NCBI RefSeq assembly: GCF_013402875.1
Contig: NZ_CP058579.1
Coordinates: forward strand, 3,534,001 to 3,598,000
Direction: 5' to 3'
Source: Halorarum salinum
GTDB lineage: Archaea > Halobacteriota > Halobacteria > Halobacteriales > Haloferacaceae
Length of the DNA stretch: 64,000 nucleotides
A model generated the notes under the pieces. The model was not told where the DNA came from and ran no database searches. It saw only the letters and a program-made list of their open reading frames with translations. Made by a program: the position numbers and the translations under genes. Of this stretch, positions 10,317 to 18,846 are shown in pieces. Positions within the stretch are counted from its first letter, which is position 1, and every line of letters begins with the position of its first letter.

Positions 10317-10352
10317 ACGGCGCGTAGGCGGAACGGTTCGACGGCGCGTAGG
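10317..10352 (+). repeat. Pair of 12-bp direct repeats upstream of the 10383 gene
   Basis: ACGGCGCGTAGG occurs at 10317-10328 and 10341-10352, 24 bases apart. The second copy runs into GTTTTTCCC, the probable TATA box of the gene at 10383. They could be regulator half-sites or chance GC-rich duplication. Confidence 0.45.
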
Positions 10353-10382
10353 TTTTTCCCGCAGAGCGCCCAACGTCGGCCC

Positions 10383-10874
10383 ATGAACAAGCCGACGAGC
10401 GCGGTGCTGGGCGGGGCCGCCGGCGTGGCCGTCCTCTCGGTCGCCCTCCTGCTGATCGAGGTCGAGACGCGATCCCGGATCGGGCTGTTCGACGTCGTCG
10501 CCCGGTTCGTCGGCGTTCCCGGGAACCAGGCGCTCGGCTTCCTGCTGTTCGTCGCCGCGGGGACGTTCGCGTGGCCGCTGCTGTTCGTCGCGCTGGAGGC
10601 GTACCTCCCGCTCGGACCCGACCCGGCCATCCGCGGCGTCGGCTTCGCGATCCCGCTGTGGGTCGCGTTCGTCGTCCTCGGGAGGGGAGACCTTTCGGGG
10701 GCCATCCTCGTCGTGTACGGCGTCCTGACGCTGTTCGCCCACGTCGCCTACGGCTTCACCCTGGGGGCCGTCTACGGGCGGCTCTCGGGGGAGACGGACG
10801 CCCGACGGCCGATGCCGGCCTACCCCGAGGAGGACCGCGACGTCGAGACGGGCGCCGGATCCGAGGACAGGTGA
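10383..10874 (+). CDS. Four-helix membrane protein, probably DUF6789 family
   Basis: A 163-residue protein with about four membrane segments (roughly residues 7-24, 50-75, 83-100 and 105-128) and an acidic cytoplasmic tail ending in Glu/Asp/Arg. From memory, haloarchaeal proteins of this kind annotated DUF6789 often sit beside haem-copper oxidase genes, as here: the oxidase subunit I gene starts 85 bases downstream on the same strand. The ATG at 10383 was chosen over the longer open frame because the membrane segment begins there and a T-rich box lies about 30 bases before it. Function unknown. Confidence 0.7.
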   Translation: MNKPTSAVLGGAAGVAVLSVALLLIEVETRSRIGLFDVVARFVGVPGNQALGFLLFVAAGTFAWPLLFVALEAYLPLGPDPAIRGVGFAIPLWVAFVVLGRGDLSGAILVVYGVLTLFAHVAYGFTLGAVYGRLSGETDARRPMPAYPEEDRDVETGAGSEDR

Positions 10875-10959
10875 CCGTGGTCGCGCCGTCACGCCCGACC
10901 GCCGCGACGCCGGCGGACACACCCCCACGGATAAGTCACGAGGCGGCGAAGGGGCGGGC

Positions 10960-12783
10960 ATGAGTTCGCCGCTTCCGGCGTCGGTCGGCGAGTCGCTCGC
11001 GGCCGCCGCCCTCGCCGGAACGCTCCTGCTCGGAGCAGGGTGGCTCTCGTATCGGATCCGTTCGAACGCGTCGCCGGGTTCCCGCGACCCGCCCGGAACG
11101 CGGGCCGACGGCGGGACGCGGACGTCCCGGGTCTCGCGCCTCCGGGCGGGCCTGCCGTACGACCCGGTGCGGTGGCTGACGACCGTGAACCACCGGGACA
11201 TCGGCACGCTGTATCTCCTGTTCGCGGTGGTCGCGGCGCTGTGGGGCGGGACGGACGCGCTGATGATCCGGACCGAACTGCTCACGCCCGCCGCGGACGT
11301 CTGGGACGAGCGGACGTACAACGCGCTGTTCACCACCCACGGGCTGACGATGCTGTTCTTCTTCGTGACGCCGGCGTTCACCGGCGTGGCGAACTACTTC
11401 CTCCCGCTGTTCGTCGGCGCCGACGAGATGGCGTTCCCGCGGGTGAACGCGCTCGCCTTCTGGCTGCTGCCGCCGTCGCTGCTGCTCGTACGGGCCGGAC
11501 TCGTGACGGAGGTGTTCGGGAAGGCGCTCGCGGCGGTCGGCCCGCGCGTGGACGTGCTGTATCTCCTCGAGCCGCCGACGACCGGGTGGACCCTCTACAC
11601 GCCGCTGTCGGCCACCCTGGCGAACCCGCAGATCGACCTGCTGCTGCTGGGACTCCACCTCTCGGGCATCGCCACGGTGCTCGGCGCGGTGAACATCCTC
11701 GTCACGGTGCTCGTCGACCGGGCCCCCGACGTCACGTGGGCGAACCTCGACATCCTCACGTGGACGCTCCTCACCACGGCCGGCATCATCCTGTTCGCGT
11801 TCCCGCTGCTCGGGAGCGCCCTGGTCATGCTGCTGCTCGACCGGAACTTCGGCACGACGTTCTTCGCCGTCGAGGGCGGCGGACCCATCCTCTGGCAGCA
11901 CCTGTTCTGGTTCTTCGGCCACCCCGAGGTGTACATCCTCGTGTTGCCGGCGTTCGGCCTGGTGAGCCTCATCCTCCCGAAGTTTGCCGGGCGGAAGCTG
12001 TTCGGGTTCAAGTTCGTCGTCTACTCGACGCTGGCGATCGGCGTGCTCTCGTTCGGCGTCTGGGCCCACCACATGTTCGCCACGGGCATCGACCCGCGCC
12101 TGCAGGCGTCGTTCATGGCCGTCTCGCTCGCCATCGCGGTCCCCTCCGCGGTGAAGACGTTCAACTGGATGACGACGCTGTGGCGCGGCCGGATCAGGCT
12201 GGCCGCGCCGATGATCCTCTCCATCGGCGGGGTGGGACTGTTCATCGTCGGGGGGGTGACGGGGATCTTCCTCGCGTCCATCCCGGTCGACCGCGTGCTC
12301 CACGACACCCACTACGTCGTCGGCCACTTCCACTTCATCGTCATGGGCGTCATCGCGATGATGGCGTTCGCGGCGTCGTACTACTGGTTCCCGCTCCTGA
12401 CGCGCCGGATGTACGACCGGCGGATGGCGCGGGTGCAGGCGTACACGCTCATCGTCGGCGTGTTCGTGACGTTCTTCCCGTTGCTGTTGCTCGGCATGGA
12501 CGGGCATCCCCGCCGGTGGGCCTCCTACACCCAGGGGATGGATACGAACCCGGGGTGGATGCTCCTCCACTGGATCGCGACCGGCGGGGCCGCCATCATC
12601 GGGGCGAGCGTGACGCTCTGGCTGTTCAACCTCGTGCAGTCGATGCGCGTCGGCGCGCCCGTGACGACGGGGGACCCCTGGAACCTGAAGGAGACCGGAC
12701 AGTTCACCCGCGAGTGGGCGTGGTTCGAGGAGCGGCTGGAGGAACGACGGCGGCGGACGACCTCCGGCGTCGAGGACGACTAG
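10960..12783 (+). CDS. Haem-copper oxidase subunit I (cytochrome c oxidase-like, orphan subunit)
   Basis: Membrane catalytic subunit of a terminal oxidase, 607 residues with about 13 membrane helices. Haem and CuB ligands are present: His127 (TTHGLTM), His321 with Tyr325 (GHPEVYILV), His370-371 (WAHHMF) and His451, His456 and His458 (THYVVGHFHF). Glu323 follows in the GHPE motif, indicating an A-type oxidase. The residue equivalent to the D-channel entry Asp is Glu156 (GADEMAFPR instead of the usual GAxDMAFPR). No subunit II or III gene is next to it; the only partner is the small membrane protein upstream. Electron donor and quinol or cytochrome specificity cannot be read from this subunit alone. 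Confidence 0.9.
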   Translation: MSSPLPASVGESLAAAALAGTLLLGAGWLSYRIRSNASPGSRDPPGTRADGGTRTSRVSRLRAGLPYDPVRWLTTVNHRDIGTLYLLFAVVAALWGGTDALMIRTELLTPAADVWDERTYNALFTTHGLTMLFFFVTPAFTGVANYFLPLFVGADEMAFPRVNALAFWLLPPSLLLVRAGLVTEVFGKALAAVGPRVDVLYLLEPPTTGWTLYTPLSATLANPQIDLLLLGLHLSGIATVLGAVNILVTVLVDRAPDVTWANLDILTWTLLTTAGIILFAFPLLGSALVMLLLDRNFGTTFFAVEGGGPILWQHLFWFFGHPEVYILVLPAFGLVSLILPKFAGRKLFGFKFVVYSTLAIGVLSFGVWAHHMFATGIDPRLQASFMAVSLAIAVPSAVKTFNWMTTLWRGRIRLAAPMILSIGGVGLFIVGGVTGIFLASIPVDRVLHDTHYVVGHFHFIVMGVIAMMAFAASYYWFPLLTRRMYDRRMARVQAYTLIVGVFVTFFPLLLLGMDGHPRRWASYTQGMDTNPGWMLLHWIATGGAAIIGASVTLWLFNLVQSMRVGAPVTTGDPWNLKETGQFTREWAWFEERLEERRRRTTSGVEDD

Positions 12784-12802
12784 CCCCCGCGGGCGGCCGT
12801 CC

Positions 12803-13465
12803 TCACAGCCCGTCGTCGACCCGGAGGTCCCCGAGGTACGCGTGCGGCGACTCCCGGACGTGCGCCGTCGACCCCGGCCGGTCGGTCGTCGTCCGCGAGA
12901 GCATCCCGCCGACGAGCGTCGCGCGGAGGAACTCGGCGGGCCGGTCGACGTCGACCTCGCTGACGACGCCCGACTCGACCGCCTCCTCGAGCAGGCCCCG
13001 GACGTGGAGGTACACGCGCTCCTCGCTCCGGCTCACCTCCTCGCGGAACGTCGCGTCGGTCGCGGCCCGCATCCGGGGCTCCGCGAGCGCGTGCTGGGCG
13101 TCCGCCCGCTCGTCGGGGAGGTCGGCCGGGAGGACGCCGTCGACCAGCGCGTGGAGGGTCGCGATCGGGTCCCCGCCGGACGCGGCCTCGACCTCCGCCA
13201 GGAAGTGGTCGAGCGCGACGTCGAGAAACGAGGTGCGGAGGTCGTCCTTCGAGTCGTAGTGGTAGTACAGCAGCGACTTGCTCTCGTCGAACTCGTCGGC
13301 GATGTCGGCGATGGGGAGGTCCGCGTAGCCGTGTTCCCACGGCGCCCGGAACGTCGCCTCCGTGATCTCGCGTTCCGTCTCGGTGGGACCCCCGTCGCCC
13401 GCCGGTTCGGCGGCGAACGCGGATCCGCTCTCCGACGGCGACCCCCCGTCGGACGCGCCCGTCAC
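12803..13465 (-). CDS. TetR/AcrR family transcriptional regulator
   Basis: A 220-residue regulator. After a Gly/Ser-rich leader of about 25 residues comes a TetR helix-turn-helix: TETEREITEATFRAPWEHGY, then LPIADIADEFDESKSLLYYHYDSKDDL, with the usual YYHYxSKxxL recognition-helix end. The rest is an all-helical ligand domain. The GTG at 13465 overlaps the stop of the upstream gene as GTGA, so the two form an operon. Plausible targets are its own promoter (see the palindrome at 13925) and the divergent GntP gene. Ligand unknown. Confidence 0.88.
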   Translation of the reverse strand: MTGASDGGSPSESGSAFAAEPAGDGGPTETEREITEATFRAPWEHGYADLPIADIADEFDESKSLLYYHYDSKDDLRTSFLDVALDHFLAEVEAASGGDPIATLHALVDGVLPADLPDERADAQHALAEPRMRAATDATFREEVSRSEERVYLHVRGLLEEAVESGVVSEVDVDRPAEFLRATLVGGMLSRTTTDRPGSTAHVRESPHAYLGDLRVDDGL

Positions 13466-13920
13466 TCGACGCGACGAGGGCGCGTCGAGTCCTCCTCTTC
13501 GTCGGCCGGGTCGGCAAAGCGGGCCGTACACCAGTGGCAGAACTCGAGATCGCCCTCGACCTCTCGTCCGCAGTCGGGGCAGGTGACGACGCTCTCCGCC
13601 GCGCTGGCGGCGACCGCCGCGTCGCGCTCGGCGCGGGCGAGCACGTACGCGTCCGCGACGCTCCCGAGCGCGACGAGCAGCGGCGGGAGGAACACGAGCG
13701 GGTCGACCGACGACGGGAGCGACCCCGACGTGGCCGTGAACCCCTCGGCGGCCGCGTCGATCGCCTCAGCGGGGACGAACAGCGCCAGCGACGCGTACAC
13801 CAGCGCGAGCCACCCGAACGCGCGGCCCCACCGGCGGAGGTAGGCGTGCCCCAGGCCGGTGATGGCGAGCGCGAGCAGGGCCGCCAGCCACGGCCGCTTG
13901 GGTGAACGGTTCTCGCCCAT
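13462..13920 (-). CDS. Membrane protein with C-terminal zinc ribbon
   Basis: A 152-residue protein. Residues about 10-45 hold two hydrophobic helices separated by a short loop containing GHAYLRRWGRAFG, a third helix lies around 75-95, and the C-terminus has a zinc ribbon with CPDCGREVEGDLEFCHWC (four Cys in two CxxC pairs). The last residues are acidic and Arg-rich. It is translated with the TetR gene downstream (GTGA overlap). The ATG at 13920 was preferred to the one 27 bases upstream because a TTTTGATA box lies about 22 bases before it. Role unknown. Confidence 0.75.
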   Translation of the reverse strand: MGENRSPKRPWLAALLALAITGLGHAYLRRWGRAFGWLALVYASLALFVPAEAIDAAAEGFTATSGSLPSSVDPLVFLPPLLVALGSVADAYVLARAERDAAVAASAAESVVTCPDCGREVEGDLEFCHWCTARFADPADEEEDSTRPRRVE

Positions 13921-13924
13921 GCCA

Positions 13925-13949
13925 CTGACTGGACGGTCAGGTATCAAAA
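13925..13949 (-). promoter_or_regulatory. Palindromic operator and TATA box of the zinc ribbon/tetR operon
   Basis: CTGAC (13925-13929) and GTCAG (13936-13940) form an inverted repeat with a 6-base spacer. It lies between the TATA-like TTTTGATA (13942-13949, minus strand) and the ATG at 13920. A dimeric TetR protein bound here would block initiation, so autorepression is likely by position. The assignment to this TetR is inference. Confidence 0.5.
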
Positions 13950-14024
13950 GGCCGTCGGTCAGGCGGCACCGCGACCGTCCCTCGTCGGATCTCGTGGGGC
14001 GGTACGTCGCCGTACTTCGTTGCG

Positions 14025-14051
14025 TTTTTTTTTTGACCCCGTCTTTTTATT
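14025..14051 (+). promoter_or_regulatory. T-rich promoter of the GntP permease gene
   Basis: A run of ten T (14025-14034) is followed by TTTTTATT (14044-14051), which lies 21 bases before the ATG at 14073, fitting a leaderless transcript. The ten-T run is unusual for this GC-rich sequence. It might also act as a transcription stop for reads entering from the left, although no gene ends nearby on this strand. Confidence 0.5.
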
Positions 14052-14072
14052 CCCCATCTCAGAGCTACTGTA

Positions 14073-15464
14073 ATGATCATAGAGTTCGCACACAGTCCGT
14101 TGTTGACGTTCCTCGTCGGGCTCGCCGCGGTCGTGCTGTTACTGGTCGTGCTGGACCTGCCCGCGTTCGTCGGCCTCGTCATCTCGGCGTTCCTCGTGGG
14201 GATGATCAACGCGGCGTTCGTGCCGGAGTTCGGCCCGTCACGGGCGGCCGCGAACGTCGCCGAGGCGTTCGGGGACAACATGGCGGGCATCGGCATCCCC
14301 ATCCTGATGGCGGCGATCATCGGAAAGTCGATGCTCGAGAGCGGCGCGGCACAGCGCATCGTCCGCTGGTTCCAGTCCGTCCTCGGACGGGGGAACTCGG
14401 ACGTCGCGCTGTGGGGGAGCAGTTCCGTGCTGGCCATCCCCGTCTTCTTCGACAGCGTGTTCTACCTGATGGCGCCGCTGGCGCGGTCGATGCGGGCCCG
14501 CGTCGGCCGGGACTACACGCTCTTCATCGTCGTCGTCGGTGTCGGTGCCGCGACGACCCACGTGTTCGTGCCGCCGACGCCCGGCCCGCTCGCCGTCGCC
14601 GATCAGGTCGGCGCCGACCTCGGCGTGACCATCCTCGTCGGCCTCGTCACTGCGGTCCCGGCGCTGGTCGCGGGGCTGATGTACGGGCGGTGGCTCAACG
14701 GCCGACTCGACATCCCGCTCCGCGACGCCATGGCGACGTCCACGGAGGAGCTCGAGGAGCTCGCGGGCCGGTCGACGCGGGACCTCCCCGGCGTGCTCGA
14801 GGCGGCGGCGCCGGTCGTCCTTGCGGTGGTCCTCGTCGGGTCGTTCACCGTCGTGGACACGTTCCAGCAGGTCTACCCGGTCCTGAGCCGCGTCAGGCCG
14901 TTCGTCGCCTTCCTCGGCGACAAGAACGTCGCGCTGACCGTCGCCGCGCTGGCGGCCGCGTGGACGTACTACCGCCACGGCGACATGGGCCGGAACGAGT
15001 GGGCCGACGAACTGACGGAGGCGCTGAAGAGCGGCGGCAACATCGCCGCCATCACCGCCGCGGGCGGCGCGTTCGGCGCGCTGCTCGCGGCCTCGGGCAT
15101 CGGCGACTACATCACGGGCGCGCTGAGCCAGGTCGGCATCCCGCTGCTGGTGAGCGCGTGGCTCATCGCGGCCATCGTCCGGATCGCACAGGGGTCGGCC
15201 ACCGCCGCGATGCTCACCGCCGCGGGGATCATGGCCCCCCAGGTACCGGAACTCGCCGTCCACCCGGCGTTCCTCGTCATGGCGATCGGCGCCGGCGGGA
15301 ACGTCTTCTCGTGGTACAACGACAGCGGCTTCTGGCTGGTCAAGGAGATCGGCGGCCTCACGCAGGCCGAGACGTTGAAGACGTGGACGGCGCTCACGAC
15401 GATCATCTCCGTGACGGGCATCGTCACGACGCTGGTCGTCTCGACGGTCGTGCAGACGATCTGA
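14073..15464 (+). CDS. GntP family permease (gluconate or related organic acid:H+ symporter)
   Basis: A 463-residue protein with about 12-14 membrane helices. GntP-family motifs: PVFFDSVFYLMAPLARSM, THVFVPPTPGPLAVAD, RIAQGSATAAMLTAAGIMAP and near the end NVFSWYNDSGFWLVKEIGG followed by TLKTWTALTTI. The family imports gluconate, idonate, glycerate or similar acids with protons; the exact substrate cannot be told. No sugar-acid kinase or dehydratase is adjacent. It is divergent from the zinc ribbon/tetR operon, so TetR control is possible. Confidence 0.9.
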   Translation: MIIEFAHSPLLTFLVGLAAVVLLLVVLDLPAFVGLVISAFLVGMINAAFVPEFGPSRAAANVAEAFGDNMAGIGIPILMAAIIGKSMLESGAAQRIVRWFQSVLGRGNSDVALWGSSSVLAIPVFFDSVFYLMAPLARSMRARVGRDYTLFIVVVGVGAATTHVFVPPTPGPLAVADQVGADLGVTILVGLVTAVPALVAGLMYGRWLNGRLDIPLRDAMATSTEELEELAGRSTRDLPGVLEAAAPVVLAVVLVGSFTVVDTFQQVYPVLSRVRPFVAFLGDKNVALTVAALAAAWTYYRHGDMGRNEWADELTEALKSGGNIAAITAAGGAFGALLAASGIGDYITGALSQVGIPLLVSAWLIAAIVRIAQGSATAAMLTAAGIMAPQVPELAVHPAFLVMAIGAGGNVFSWYNDSGFWLVKEIGGLTQAETLKTWTALTTIISVTGIVTTLVVSTVVQTI

Positions 15465-15522
15465 CCGGGAGACGAGCGGGACACCCCGGACCGAATCCGG
15501 GCCGTATTTCGGTGTTTCGGGG

Positions 15523-16158
15523 TTACGTTCCCTCGACGAGCCGTTCGAGGTGCTCCGGCGGCACCGCCCCGCGCGCGGCGTGGCCGCCGTAGGCGAACGT
15601 CGGCACGCCGGTGACGCCCCGCCGTCGTGCCGCCTCGAACCGGTCCCGGACGGCCCGCCGGCGGCCGTCGTCCCGGAGCGCCGACCGGACTTCCTCGCCG
15701 TCGATCCCCGACTCCTCGGCGAGTTCCACGATCAGATCCCGGTCGCCGATGTCCCGGCCGTCCGCCCAGAGCGCCTCGAGGACGGCCCGGTCGAACGCGA
15801 GCCACCGTTCGTACGGGAACTGCTCCTTCAGGTGGAAGGAGGCGACCTGGGCGTCGAGCGAGTCGACGTCCGTCGCGATCTCCTGGGCCAGTTCCACGTC
15901 GTACCGCTCCTGGAGGCGGCGGACGTTCTCCCGTGCCCGCTCGTAGTACTCCTCGTCCTTGCCGTCGTCGGCCGACGCGTCGATCTCCCCGTCCGGACCC
16001 CGCCTGCCCGCGCGCAGGTCGAACGGGTGCCAGTCGATCTCGAGTTCCTCCTCGCGCGTCCCCTGGTACCGCTCGAGCGACGCGCGTCCGAGGTAGCAGA
16101 ACGGGCAGACGTAGTCCGAGAACACCGTGATCCGATCCTCCGGGTCCGGGTTGGTCAC
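15523..16158 (-). CDS. DsbA family oxidoreductase (FrnE-like)
   Basis: A thioredoxin-fold protein of 211 residues with an inserted helical domain. The active site is VCPFC near residues 17-21 after the first strand (ITVFSDY), and the cis-proline loop is GVTGVPTFAYGG near residue 185. There is no signal peptide, so it works in the cytoplasm, like FrnE-type or 2-hydroxychromene-2-carboxylate isomerase-type DsbA proteins. The start is GTG at 16158, chosen because the conserved strand begins within ten residues and a TTTTTGGG box lies about 25 bases upstream; the longer frame is Arg-rich and unlikely to be coding. Confidence 0.85.
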   Translation of the reverse strand: MTNPDPEDRITVFSDYVCPFCYLGRASLERYQGTREEELEIDWHPFDLRAGRRGPDGEIDASADDGKDEEYYERARENVRRLQERYDVELAQEIATDVDSLDAQVASFHLKEQFPYERWLAFDRAVLEALWADGRDIGDRDLIVELAEESGIDGEEVRSALRDDGRRRAVRDRFEAARRRGVTGVPTFAYGGHAARGAVPPEHLERLVEGT

Positions 16159-16294
16159 GGCCGCCGTTCGGGACGCCCGCCCAAAAAGCGGCCGCCCTCC
16201 GGCACGCGCCGCGCACGACCGGACCGACCGGCACCGCTCACCCCCGGCGACCCGCACTGACGCGTCGTCCGCGGGCGACGTCTCCCCGGGTCGC

Positions 16295-16798
16295 TCACGC
16301 TCGCGTCACGGACGTCTCCTCGGTGACGACCCCGAACGGCCCGTCGAGGTCGAGCCGCCTCGCCGCCCGGGCGACGTGACGGCCGACCGGGTCGCGTGCC
16401 GACCCTCCCTCGAACCCCTCGCCCTCGGAGGCGGAGTCGGTCGCCCCGACGGCGGACCCCCCGGGTCGACGGCCCACCATCCCGCGGACGTGGTACCACC
16501 GTCCCGTCCCGATGTCCACGAGCGGATCGGCGTCCGGGGCGACGAGGACGGGGAACCGATCGCCCTCGAGGTCCGCGACCCGGAGCCGGTGGACCCGCAC
16601 CCCGTCGATCTCGAACGACAGCCGCGAGACGAGTTCGACCGAGACGTCGTGTGCCGCACCGTCGACGATGTCCGCGCGGGTCGTGGACGAGGCCTCCGTC
16701 CGATCGCCGTCCGGGCCGTCCCCGGGGGCGCGGATTCGACCGTCCTTTGCGCCGTCCTCGTGACCTAATCTACATCGTGGTGATCCTTTTCTACCCAT
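16295..16798 (-). CDS. Hypothetical protein, possible OB-fold-like core
   Basis: A 167-residue protein. A conserved-looking core spans about residues 40-110, with alternating beta-type segments (VSVELVSRLSFEIDG, VRVHRLRVADLEGDRFPVLV, GRWYHVRGMVG), the feel of a small beta-barrel such as an OB fold. The N-terminus is basic with one Cys. The C-terminal third is Gly/Ala/Arg-rich. A TTTATC box 27 bases before the ATG at 16798 supports this start. No family is recognised with certainty and no partner gene is adjacent. Codon position G+C fits a real gene better than the plus-strand frames here. Confidence 0.55.
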   Translation of the reverse strand: MGRKGSPRCRLGHEDGAKDGRIRAPGDGPDGDRTEASSTTRADIVDGAAHDVSVELVSRLSFEIDGVRVHRLRVADLEGDRFPVLVAPDADPLVDIGTGRWYHVRGMVGRRPGGSAVGATDSASEGEGFEGGSARDPVGRHVARAARRLDLDGPFGVVTEETSVTRA

Positions 16799-17015
16799 CG
16801 TACCCGGTGTGATGACCCATATCGTGATAAACGCACCGATTAGATGCAATTCACTGGCGAACGTCCACGGATGGAGACGTCTTGACGTCGTTTACCCGAT
16901 GAGGCGCCGTCGAGAACGCAACGCCGGAGCCGCGTGGCCGGAACACGCGTCGCCGTGTCCGGAATCCGTTCGAAACTATCATTGTGACGGGAGTCCAGGC
17001 CACGGACACGACACG

Positions 17016-18581
17016 ATGGCAATCGACGCCGGCGACGCCCTGCTCCGGGCGCTCCACGATGTCAACCCCTGGTGGGAGCGGGGAGCGGAGGCGTTCTCGC
17101 TCCCGGCGCGGCACAAGAGCGACTTCTACCACCTGGCCCGACCGGACGGGCCCGGGAGCCAGTTCGCCGACCAGCCCGTTCTGGGGCTGGTCGGCCGGCG
17201 CGGCGCCGGGAAGACGACGCTGCTCCGCCAGTTCTTCCACCACCGCATCGAGCGTGGCGACCCGCCGGAGCTGTTCCTCCATCTCCCGTTCGACGCGGAC
17301 CCCCTCTACCAGCTCCGTTCGGACGAGCAGCTTCGACGCGCCGTCCGGTACTACGAGAGCCGGATCCTCGGCCGCGTCGACGAGGACCGACCGCACTTCG
17401 TCGTCCTCGACGACGTCCACCGGATCGAACACCCGAACAAGCCGACGATCGACGGGTGGGGGACGCCCGTCTCGGAGCTCCTCGAGGGCCGCCCGGACCG
17501 GCGGGTCGTCGTCACCGCCAGCGCGGGGGTACAGGTCGAACGGGAACTCGACCGCGTCTCCGTCCCCGACGCGGCCTACGACGTCCAGCCGATCCTCCCC
17601 GAGAAGTTCCGCGACTACCTGTTCACCCTCTACCCCGACCTCGAAGAGGGGGACACGCGCGTGAGCCCCACCTCGATCCGGACCGGCGAGGCCGGCCTCC
17701 CCGCCGCGCTCGAGGGGGGCGACCCCGGGCCGCTCGTCGAGGAACTCCGGGGGAAGCACGACCAGGTCGCGGACGAGGCGAACAGGATCCGGTCGCGGGT
17801 GGTCGAGTACCTCGCCATGGGCGGCGTCGTCAGCTACGAGCACGAGGGGGCCGTCGAGTTGGCCGCGGACCTGACCGCCGAGGACTTCACCCGGCTGCGC
17901 GAGGAGGTGCGCGAGGCGCTCTACCAGGACGTTCCCGGCTTCGAGTCCATCAAGACCATCGCCGACCTGGAGCGGCTCTGTGCGCTCGCGGCCCGCAACC
18001 GGGGCGCCGAGCCGTTCCGCTACCAGGAACTCGTCGAACTGTTCGACGTCGACCGGCGAACGATCGCCGACAGCTACCTCCCTGCGCTCTCGGAACTGTA
18101 CCTCCTGACCGGAATCACCGAGTACGACAACAGCCGCCCCCGGTCGGTCCGACTCTACCTCCGGGACACGGGGCTGGTCACCGCGCTCGCGGACGGCGAC
18201 GCCGCGGCCGTCCGCAACGACTTCGACCGCGAGGCGGACCTCGCGCGGGTGGCCGCGTTCGACCACACGATGCGGTTCGCGTACGGCGTCAACGCCGCCC
18301 AGGGGGCGGATTCGGCGCCGTCGGTGTCGTTCTGGCGGGGGCGGGAGGGCGAGGTCGACTTCGTCTTCGAGGTCGCCGGGACGCCCGTCCCCGTCGGACT
18401 CGTCTACCGACCCCGCGACCGGGACGCCACGCTCGCGGCGGTTCGGGAGTTCCGAGGGACCTACGAGGCCCCGCTCGGACTCGTGCTCGCGGGGGACACG
18501 GTCCGAAGCGGGCGGCCGGTCGAGGAGGTCGCCGACGGCGTCGTCCAGCTTCCGTACTGGCTGTACATGCTCCTCTGTTAG
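17016..18581 (+). CDS. ATP-binding protein, AAA domain with C-terminal DUF4143
   Basis: A 521-residue ATPase. Walker A GRRGAGKTT is at residues 60-68 and Walker B HFVVLDDVH at 127-135. The winged-helix region near 350-380 includes FRYQELVELFDVDRRTIADSYL. The C-terminal domain, with FWRGREGEVDFVFEVAGTPVPVGLVYRP, is the DUF4143 domain common in prokaryotic AAA proteins, whose G-E-V-D-F pattern resembles a nuclease-like fold. Such proteins are widespread and mostly uncharacterised. The start at 17016 was chosen over an upstream open frame because the upstream part is Arg-rich and lacks a box. It is flanked by unrelated genes. Confidence 0.85.
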   Translation: MAIDAGDALLRALHDVNPWWERGAEAFSLPARHKSDFYHLARPDGPGSQFADQPVLGLVGRRGAGKTTLLRQFFHHRIERGDPPELFLHLPFDADPLYQLRSDEQLRRAVRYYESRILGRVDEDRPHFVVLDDVHRIEHPNKPTIDGWGTPVSELLEGRPDRRVVVTASAGVQVERELDRVSVPDAAYDVQPILPEKFRDYLFTLYPDLEEGDTRVSPTSIRTGEAGLPAALEGGDPGPLVEELRGKHDQVADEANRIRSRVVEYLAMGGVVSYEHEGAVELAADLTAEDFTRLREEVREALYQDVPGFESIKTIADLERLCALAARNRGAEPFRYQELVELFDVDRRTIADSYLPALSELYLLTGITEYDNSRPRSVRLYLRDTGLVTALADGDAAAVRNDFDREADLARVAAFDHTMRFAYGVNAAQGADSAPSVSFWRGREGEVDFVFEVAGTPVPVGLVYRPRDRDATLAAVREFRGTYEAPLGLVLAGDTVRSGRPVEEVADGVVQLPYWLYMLLC

Positions 18582-18688
18582 CCGAGCGGGCTCGACGTGC
18601 CGCCGGTCGCGGCCGGGGAACGGAGCCGAGTATCACGTTCGAGAACCGAACGCGTAGTTTCTTGGCCGGTCGTCGAAACCGGGCGCGT

Positions 18689-18793
18689 ATGAGCGTCGAG
18701 ACGAACGATCGCCTGCGGCTCAGGCTCGCGACCGCCACCGTCATCGGCGTGACGGCGGCGGCCGCCCTGGCCCTGGCGAGCATCGCGGTGTAG
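18689..18793 (+). CDS. 34-residue single-helix membrane protein
   Basis: ATG at 18689 to TAG at 18791. A short charged N-terminus (MSVETNDRLRLRLA) is followed by one hydrophobic helix (TVIGVTAAAALALASIAV). GTTTCTTGG, a weak TATA-like sequence, lies about 30 bases upstream, fitting a leaderless gene. Tiny single-span proteins like this are common in haloarchaea and usually missed. No partner is evident. Confidence 0.5.
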   Translation: MSVETNDRLRLRLATATVIGVTAAAALALASIAV

Positions 18794-18846
18794 GCGTCGG
18801 GACCGGGCGGGCGTTCCGACCGACCCCGTCGACCTCCCGGACCGGC

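Noticed and set aside
14025-14034. Ten-T run as a transcription terminator
   Set aside because: No gene on the plus strand ends before it; it lies in a divergent promoter and is better read as promoter-associated.
16127-16768. Plus-strand ORF of 213 codons opposite the hypothetical gene at 16295-16798
   Set aside because: Pro/Arg-rich without fold-like segments, and the minus frame has a TATA box at the right distance.
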